DNA of 64,000 nt from assembly GCA_012862575.1 (NCBI GenBank), contig BLSF01000014.1:248001-312000 (forward strand), in the 5' to 3' direction. The position numbers and the translations under genes were made by a program. A model generated the notes under the pieces. It searched no databases. It was not told the origin of the DNA and saw only the letters and a list, made by a program, of their open reading frames with translations. Below are positions 58,202-64,000 of this stretch, piece by piece. Positions within the stretch are counted from its first letter, which is position 1. Every line of letters begins with the position of its first letter. The stretch comes from Parietichytrium sp. I65-24A (Eukaryota > Sar > Bigyra > Thraustochytrida > Thraustochytriidae).

Positions 58202-61024
58202 CTAAAGTTTACTGAGAGTCCGAAGAGTTTGCAGTGACCAAAGTTTTGTGGCATTCTCTTCGGAGTTTGTCTTGTCAATTTCTTGCTGCAAAAGGTTGCA
58301 CTTTCTCTGTTTTTCTTTGTACGCATCCAGAAGATCCTCAAGCTTTTCAGACACTTGAACAAGTTTCAAAGAAAAGGCGTTCGTTCGATCGCCGAAATCA
58401 GAGATGGCGTTCCTCTGACGAGAGAAATCTCTTTCCACCTTCTCTGCTTCTTCGCGTAGCCATGTACTCTCTTGGGAGAATACCGCTTGCACGTTTTGCA
58501 TCTGAATCGACGGACTAGATTGTTGCTCTAGACGCTTCACCAAATCCGATACAACGTCCCGGAGTTTGGCCTTCTCCTCAAGTAATTGAGAACTTTCTTT
58601 GATCAACGTTTCTTTCTCCTGAACAAGAGATTTAATTTCCGCCTCTAGAAAGCGACACTGGGCCCTCTCTTCTACCAAGTATGCTTCGATGTCATCCATG
58701 GAGCGCTTTGCTTGCTCTCGCAGATTCTCCGATTGCTTCTCGATTTGATCCTCAAGCACCGATATCGTGGATTTAAGTTTCGCGATTTGGCCACTCTGGA
58801 CTTCAATTTCGCGACTCAGCTCGGCAATTTGCATGTTCAGTCGAGCCACGCTTGACTGGCTACTCTCCAAATCCGAGTTGAGCGAGTTAGTGCGTGTATC
58901 CCAACGAGTCCGTTCTGCCTCGAACTCCACGGACTGCTGTTTCAAGTCAAGTTTCGCCTTGCTCAGCCTATTTTCGAGCTCGGTCGCTCTCTCTTGCTCT
59001 CTTGCTAACGACCTTGCGGCGTCCGACTTCAAATTCTCGAGCTCTCTTTCCGCAAGAGATTGGCTTTCAAGGTGTTGAGCAATAGTTTGTTCAAACTGGG
59101 AGATTCTCGTAGTCGCAGCTGAGAGATCTTGTTCGAACTGAGACTGAGCTTGTCCAAATTTCTCCAGCCAAACTTTCTCTTGAGCATGGCGAACAGACTC
59201 GAACTCCTCTCTGGCATCCTGAGACCTCTGTTCAGTCTCTGAAATCTTCGTTTTCAAATGGTTAGTTGTAGCCTCAAGCAATTCAATTCGCTCGGAGGCG
59301 GAATTCACCTCTGCTTGCAATATCTTGATGTGCTCGTGGCTCTGCGATAAAGCTTCACTCGATTCTTGCAACTGTGACCGCAAAGTTTCGATCAACGCTT
59401 CCCGGCTCTGAGCCTGCGCACGGAGCTGCTCGCGCTCGGTAGCAAAGTCCTCGTTTGCTTGACTGAGGTCGTCTCTTGCCCTTCCAAGCTGTCCTGTAAG
59501 GTCGTGGAGCGCATCTTTTAGCTGGTTTGTCTCCTCGAGGCGGGACTGCTTCTCCTCGAGCAATCTGGCGCCATGTGTCTCATTCGCACTGTTCAACTCT
59601 TGTTCAAAGCGAACTTTGGCATCCGTTTGCGAGATCAGGCTTTCTTGCAACCTGCTTTCCATATCGTTGAGAGCACCTTGAAGGTCTTGCGCTAAGCTCG
59701 ATTCTTGCTCGAGTTTTGACTCAAGGGATCCAATCATTGTTTGGCTCTCCAATGCCTTGAGTTTCAGCTGCTCCTTCAGCTGATTCACCGCGCTCTCAAG
59801 CTCCTGAATGTGCGCCTGTGAAAGTTGCTTGTCATTCTCAAGCTGATTTTGAGCAGCTTGTGTTGCAGTTTCAATTTCTCTCCTCGCTTTGTGCTGAGCG
59901 GCTTCAAGTTTTTCGCGCCACACAAGCTCTTGCGCAAGACGCACGGCCTCAGACTCCTCCCTAGTGGTCCGAGATCTCTGCTCGAGTTCCGAGATCTCCG
60001 TTTCATGTTGCCTTGCCGCATCGTCTAAACTGGCCTGCAATTGCCTGATGGTAGCTTCAAGCGTCTGGGCTTGCTCAGAGCCAGATTCCACCTCATGTTC
60101 CAGCCCTTTGATACGCTCGCTAACCTGAGATAGAGAGGCGCTCGATGCTTGCAATTGGGATTGTAGGCTGTCAACCAGCCCTTCAAGGCTCTGCCCACGT
60201 GCTTGCAGATGCTCTCGCTCAGAAGCAAAGCTCTCATTCGAGTGTATGAGATCGTTTTGGGCTTCTTCGAGCTGTTTTGAAAGGCCATGAAGCGCATCTT
60301 TCAGCTGATTCGTCTCCTCGAGGCGCGACTGCTTCTCCTCGAACATTAGGGAGCTATGTGCTTCCCGTGCTTCGTCAAGCTCTTGGGTCAGGAGAGACAT
60401 TTTGGCGTCGTAGGAATTTATTGTTTGTCCCAGCTTCTTTTCAGCCGCGTCAAGAGTTGCTCGGAGCTCATTCAGCTCCATAGCGCCTCGCTCGACCTGG
60501 TTCTCGAGCGATTTGATCATGTTGTTGCCTTGCAAGACTTCTGCGCCAGATCGTTCAAGACTGTCTCTCAAACCGTCGATGACAGTCTCGAGTTCTCGAA
60601 TATGGCTTTTCGAAGCTTCGTCATTAGACTGAAGAGACCGCTCGAGCTCACTCGCATCTGCGCGTAGCTTGTCAAACGCCCGACTGCGCTGTACAGCCTC
60701 GAACTCCTTTTCTTCCAGTAGACGATTGCGCGCATGCAGAAGTTTTTCAAGAGAATCCTTGTCGGCCATCCATGCTCGCCTTGCATCTCCAAGTTTCACT
60801 TCCGCTTCACGAACTCGAGCCTTTTCCTCGCTCACTTTGAACTGGAGCTGCTCCCTCTGCTCTCGCAAGACATTCTCATGCCTGATATCATCTCTCTTCA
60901 TGGCGCTCTTCAATAGGCCCACTTCGAGCTCGAGCTGCCTGCGCTTTCGGAGACCATCTTGCAGCTCCACCTCGCATTGTCGCAGCCGCGCAGTCAGCGC
61001 GCATCCAACGACTGCGGTCAGCAT
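58202..61024 (-). CDS. large coiled-coil protein with internal duplication
   Basis: A 940-residue, almost entirely helical protein. The longer frame starts at a GTG; the first ATG is 61024 (LTAVVGCALTARLRQCEVELQ). Heptad patterns rich in Leu, Glu, Gln and Lys run from about residue 20 to the end, without a globular head. A block starting near residue 226 (EEKQSRLEETNQLKDALHGL) recurs near residue 485 (EEKQSRLEETNQLKDALHDL). Homology continues for about 170 residues through QSQLQ-SS-LSQ, EREQL and VRLAQE/VRHAQE motifs. So the rod grew by an internal duplication with an offset of about 259 residues. It may be a golgin, centrosomal or cytoskeletal tether; similarity to myosin tails or SMC arms is likely just coiled-coil resemblance. 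The stop is 103 bp from the convergent neighbour. Confidence 0.8.
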   Translation of the reverse strand: MLTAVVGCALTARLRQCEVELQDGLRKRRQLELEVGLLKSAMKRDDIRHENVLREQREQLQFKVSEEKARVREAEVKLGDARRAWMADKDSLEKLLHARNRLLEEKEFEAVQRSRAFDKLRADASELERSLQSNDEASKSHIRELETVIDGLRDSLERSGAEVLQGNNMIKSLENQVERGAMELNELRATLDAAEKKLGQTINSYDAKMSLLTQELDEAREAHSSLMFEEKQSRLEETNQLKDALHGLSKQLEEAQNDLIHSNESFASEREHLQARGQSLEGLVDSLQSQLQASSASLSQVSERIKGLEHEVESGSEQAQTLEATIRQLQASLDDAARQHETEISELEQRSRTTREESEAVRLAQELVWREKLEAAQHKARREIETATQAAQNQLENDKQLSQAHIQELESAVNQLKEQLKLKALESQTMIGSLESKLEQESSLAQDLQGALNDMESRLQESLISQTDAKVRFEQELNSANETHGARLLEEKQSRLEETNQLKDALHDLTGQLGRARDDLSQANEDFATEREQLRAQAQSREALIETLRSQLQESSEALSQSHEHIKILQAEVNSASERIELLEATTNHLKTKISETEQRSQDAREEFESVRHAQEKVWLEKFGQAQSQFEQDLSAATTRISQFEQTIAQHLESQSLAERELENLKSDAARSLAREQERATELENRLSKAKLDLKQQSVEFEAERTRWDTRTNSLNSDLESSQSSVARLNMQIAELSREIEVQSGQIAKLKSTISVLEDQIEKQSENLREQAKRSMDDIEAYLVEERAQCRFLEAEIKSLVQEKETLIKESSQLLEEKAKLRDVVSDLVKRLEQQSSPSIQMQNVQAVFSQESTWLREEAEKVERDFSRQRNAISDFGDRTNAFSLKLVQVSEKLEDLLDAYKEKQRKCNLLQQEIDKTNSEENATKLWSLQTLRTLSKL
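59150..60346 (-). repeat. intragenic coiled-coil duplication
   Basis: Two related coding blocks inside the coiled-coil gene, starting at about 60,346 and 59,569 on the − strand (offset near 777 bp, a multiple of 3). At the DNA level the string GTCTCCTCGAGGCG-GACTGCTTCTCCTCGA is shared almost exactly at about 60,315-60,342 and 59,530-59,560, which suggests the duplication is fairly recent or kept similar by gene conversion. Confidence 0.8.
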
Positions 61025-61669
61025 CGTGGAGCACTCCGCTCGTCCGCTCTTCCCGTTCCTGCCCCTCACTCCTGCCTTCCTCCTCCTCCTCTCTCAAGAG
61101 GGCAGTTGCAGCAAATTGAATTGTGCTATTATGCTAGTATGCTATTATGCTAGTACACACTCTCAGAAGTACACACTATCACTATCATAGAAGTACACAG
61201 TCACATACGTACGTCTTGTCCCGGCCGCAATCCTCTCTCCCATGCTCTCCATGCTCGCTGCTTTCACTTTCTTCTTTCTTCAAGTTGGCTATAGTTTTCG
61301 TTACGCCCATAGCATCTGTTAGTAGTAGTTGTTCGTTAGTGTACAGTGCACTAACTGTGAGTACCTAATGAACCTAATGAACCTAATGGCAGTGGAAGTT
61401 TCCCCATTTGAAACGGCTGCTGATGATATGTAGCGGCGGTTAACGTCGCTATGCTTGCGGTAGCATGCGGAAGCTAAAAGATATTTCTCAACATTGTTCA
61501 TGTTTTTGGGTGTTGTTGGTCATGTTCATTTTGTTGTCTAACTTAACGAGACTGTTCTGAAGAGAGAGAAGAGGCGAAAGAACGACAGAGGAGGCACCGG
61601 GCAACGAAAGAGAGCAGCAAGGGGTAAAAGGAAGGGAGGGCGAAGGGGCAAGTTTTGGCAGACGGTAAG
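61025..61669. promoter_or_regulatory. divergent promoter region
   Basis: A 645 bp spacer between the divergent coiled-coil and DsbA-like genes. Short tandem units GCTAGTATGCTATTAT and AGAAGTACACA(C/G)T lie near 61,130-61,205. No gene is supported; both promoters should be here. Confidence 0.45.
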
Positions 61670-62353
61670 ATGGTGTCGAGCTCGTGGTTTTACTTGGTGA
61701 GCCTGGTGGTGGCGGCAGTTGCAACGGTAGGCGCAGCCGGTCCGCCGATCCCGGGGCGGCCAGACGGGCTGAGTGTGGGATCAACCAACCCAAAGGTTCA
61801 CGTGGAAGGTTTTTATGATCTCATGTGCCCGAACTGCAAGTCAAGTTGGCCAGAGGTCAAAGCCATGCTCAAGCACTACAGCTCGCCAACATCCAATGTG
61901 CAATTCACGTTACACTTATTCCCGTTGCCGTACCACCGCTACGCGTTCACCGCGGCCCAGATGGCCACTGCGCTAAAGTCGAAGGACTCCTCTTTGGTTT
62001 GGATCTGGCTGGACACTATTTTCGCAGAGCAAGACAGGTTCGGAAATGGTCCTACCGCAAATATGTCTGCCACAAAAGTAATCGATGAGTTTGTGTCCCT
62101 CGCCGCGAAAGCTGTCGGCTTGAGCGAATCAGAGGTGGCAACTGCGCTTTCTTCTCAAGCGGACTCCGACACTAGAGTGTCTTGGAAGTATGGGTGCTAC
62201 AGAAGTGTATTCGGCACTCCGACGTATCTTGTGAATGGCGTGCCTGCGCCAGACGAAGCAGGAAGCTGGAGCGCAAAGCAGTGGATAAAGTTTGTGGAGG
62301 GCATGCTGCATAGCGAAAGCGCAGCGCACCAATTCACGGCTCTCATGTCTTAA
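61670..62353 (+). CDS. secreted DsbA-like thioredoxin-fold protein
   Basis: A 227-residue protein. The frame is open from a TTG; the first ATG, at 61670, gives a signal peptide (WFYLVSLVVAAVATVGAAG). The DsbA/DSBA-oxidoreductase pattern follows: beta strand VHVEGFYDLM, the redox pair Cys53-PN-Cys56 at the start of a helix, the HLFPLPYHRYAF strand, a helical insert of about 80 residues, and the cis-proline loop FGTPTYLVNG with Pro184. It is likely to oxidise or isomerise disulfides in the secretory pathway or outside the cell, and could serve the Cys-rich secreted proteins nearby, though that link is only inference. There is no KDEL-type retention signal; the protein ends ALMS. Confidence 0.85.
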   Translation: MVSSSWFYLVSLVVAAVATVGAAGPPIPGRPDGLSVGSTNPKVHVEGFYDLMCPNCKSSWPEVKAMLKHYSSPTSNVQFTLHLFPLPYHRYAFTAAQMATALKSKDSSLVWIWLDTIFAEQDRFGNGPTANMSATKVIDEFVSLAAKAVGLSESEVATALSSQADSDTRVSWKYGCYRSVFGTPTYLVNGVPAPDEAGSWSAKQWIKFVEGMLHSESAAHQFTALMS

Positions 62354-62558
62354 TGCGTGTCATTGTGGTTGATCGTCTCCTCGGATAAAAACATTGCTTT
62401 TAACTTTTAAAAGGTTGGGCAAGGGCTGGGAAGCAAGAGCACTAGTAGCCATGCTGACTAATACTTGCACAAAACAAACGCCGCTCTTTTTATGTTAAAG
62501 ATTTCTGATTTTTACAGTTAATTAGTTTACTGTTTTAATTAAAAATGGAAAAAACATC

Positions 62559-64000
62559 CTATTCTATTGCTGTCGTCCCTGTTGGCGCGACTACTACAGT
62601 GGATATTGGTGCTTTCGAACGCTGAGCGCAGACCTTTGTTTGACTCAAGATGATGAGCACTTTAAAGAAAAATGCCCACAACCAGAACAAAACCCAATAA
62701 TTACATCCTTGCTCCATCAGTCCAAAGCTAGCAATGGCTCCCAAAGCGAAAATCATCCCAGTCGAGCCAAAGACGTAAACGATGACCCAAAATCGGAGTT
62801 TCGCCATTATGGCATTCTGAGCCAAAAGCCTTTCGGACATTTTGCCTTGAAAAGATTTGTTGGCGATTTCCTGTCTCAACCTGCGCAATGTGTAAAACAT
62901 GGTGACGACTTGGAATGAAAGGTACCCGGTCACCACCATCTGGCACAACAAGAATGTGCCAGGAAGCTTGACAAGGAGCCAGTCTTTGGTACTCTGTTGC
63001 ATGAAAATGAACATTATGGAAGAAGATATATCCGCCACGACTAAAGCAAGGGCAAACAGTAGCACGAAAGAAATGTGCAAGGTAGAGAAGGCCGAAGCGG
63101 TGGTCCCACTCTTTGCAAAGCATTCTCGCTTGATTTGATTATATCTAACCGCCACCAATAAGGACGACGCAGCACTGTGAGGCACAAACACGAAACCAAG
63201 GAATTAGAAAAAACGCGTCGGAACGTGAGCAGTGGAGCAGCAAAACTTACGTGCAGCCGGTGAATAGCGGCGATACAAAGTTGTTGATCTCCATGGAAAC
63301 CTTTTCTGTAATGCGGAAACCTCCATTGAACAAAACATAGCCGAGAAGCAATGACACAAATGAATTCACGGAAAGAACAAAGATACCGACAATCTTACTT
63401 TGACGGCCTCTAAACTTGCTTTTCTCGAGCATTGCTGCAGAATAAACGCCGAGCACACAGAATGAAAACCCTGCAACCCCCCGATACATCGATTGGACTA
63501 GAACGGAATCATACAGCGGGGTGCATTTGTTTGAGTCTATGCTGATTTGACCCGCTAATGTAGTGCCATTTGAAAGATCGCTGGCAAAGCGATACATCTC
63601 CGAGGAACTCTGAACTTCAAGAAATGCGCAATCGTCCACAATCGGATGGCTCGAAATAAGCTCTTTCAAACCGTTTCCGTCAATGTCATAGGTATAGAGG
63701 CCAGGAAAGTACGTCTCCACGATGATCGTCACCTTGCTAAACTTGCACCAGGAGGCATAAAGATCAAAGCTGGTAAAGTGTGGCGAGTCCCCCCAGCACT
63801 CTTGCAGAAAGTAATATTCATTGACGAAAAATCTGTCAATCACAACCGCAGTAAAGTTTCCAAGCCCCAATTGCTCTCGGACTTGCGCGGGGCTTAAATT
63901 TTTGTAGCACCATGTTTCAATGTCTTGGGCCGAGAATAGCCGAAAGTCATAAGTATTCGTGTCGAGGGTCTGCAGGCCAAGGGCCGACTTTCGCGCCACC
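62559..64000 (-). CDS. seven-membrane-segment protein, family member B (5' end beyond window)
   Basis: Partial gene; the N-terminus lies past the right edge. Two exons are visible (64000-63251 and 63174-62559), giving at least 454 residues. The ectodomain keeps all five cysteines of member A in the same order (TWC, ECWG, SWC, DCAFL, KCTPL). Membrane segments also correspond: GFSFCVLGVYSAAM, IVGIFVLSVNSFVSLLLGYVLF, the shared NGG(F/W)RI and INNFVSPLFTG, then LHISFVLLFALALVVADISS, LPGTFLLCQMVVTGYLSF, VIVYVFGSTGMIFALGAI and YWVLFWLWAFFFKVLIIL. The KLRFW string before segment 6 is shared. Member A is on the opposite strand and intronless. It is probably a surface receptor or channel-like protein of an unnamed family. 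It is convergent with the DsbA-like gene. Confidence 0.75.
63175..63250 (-). other. intron of seven-segment family member B
   Basis: A 76 bp GT-AG intron read on the − strand (donor TGCAC|GTAAGT, acceptor CTCACAG|TGCTG). It restores a Thr codon (AC|T) and joins SPLFTGC to AASSLLVAVRYN, matching AFVGTHGASDFLLALRW in member A. Confidence 0.9.

Noticed and set aside
1-64000. tRNA, rRNA, snRNA genes or a CRISPR array
   Set aside because: I looked by eye for B-box-like motifs, conserved snRNA and 5S strings, and regularly spaced repeats with unique spacers, and found none; a covariance-model scan would be needed to exclude them fully.

Overview
This is nuclear DNA from a compact eukaryotic genome, most likely a flagellated protist. 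Genes lie on both strands with short spacers, and most are a single uninterrupted reading frame. Only three introns can be placed with confidence (343, 86 and 76 bp, all GT-AG). Homologues of the ciliary or centrosomal proteins PPP1R42 and ERICH6/FAM194 argue for a cell that builds cilia. Long arrays of WRKY19-like CCHC fingers, secreted proteases with CUB domains and SPT-type linkers, and LCCL multi-membrane proteins fit a stramenopile (a labyrinthulomycete or thraustochytrid is my best guess). The lineage is inference; no rRNA or tRNA gene is visible to confirm it.

Layout, left to right. 0-13 kb: an acidic unknown protein, a membrane protein, a membrane-anchored esterase of the hormone-sensitive-lipase type, a ZUP1/ZUFSP-type deubiquitinase, an F-box/LRR protein divergent from an LRR + FAM194 protein, and a SelW-like Rdx protein. 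13-15 kb is the longest stretch without a gene outside the duplication. 15-25 kb: a PDZ protein with 24 zinc fingers, two unknown genes in a GC-rich island, eIF2 gamma (one intron), and a signal-anchored coiled-coil protein. 26.2-28.2 kb holds a roughly 1 kb direct duplication joined at an ambiguous base. 28-40 kb: a TBC Rab-GAP, PPP1R42, a PhoD-like phosphatase interrupted by a membrane hairpin, an LCCL multi-membrane protein, and an MFS sugar-type transporter. 40-47 kb: a catalytically dead trypsin homologue with CUB domains, a broken DDE transposase, and an active trypsin-CUB protease with the same C-terminal domain. 47-64 kb: a 2054-residue nuclear-looking protein, a seven-membrane-segment protein with a cysteine-bearing ectodomain, a propeller-like unknown, a giant coiled coil, a DsbA-like secreted thioredoxin, and a second member of the seven-segment family running off the right edge.

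Genes are arranged in convergent and divergent pairs, with 3' spacers as short as 104-114 bp. There is no operon logic. The notable local groupings are the dead/active protease pair, the two seven-segment paralogues within 10 kb, and the divergent LRR pair. Starts were placed at the first in-frame ATG of each reading frame, because several frames extend upstream only through TTG or GTG codons.
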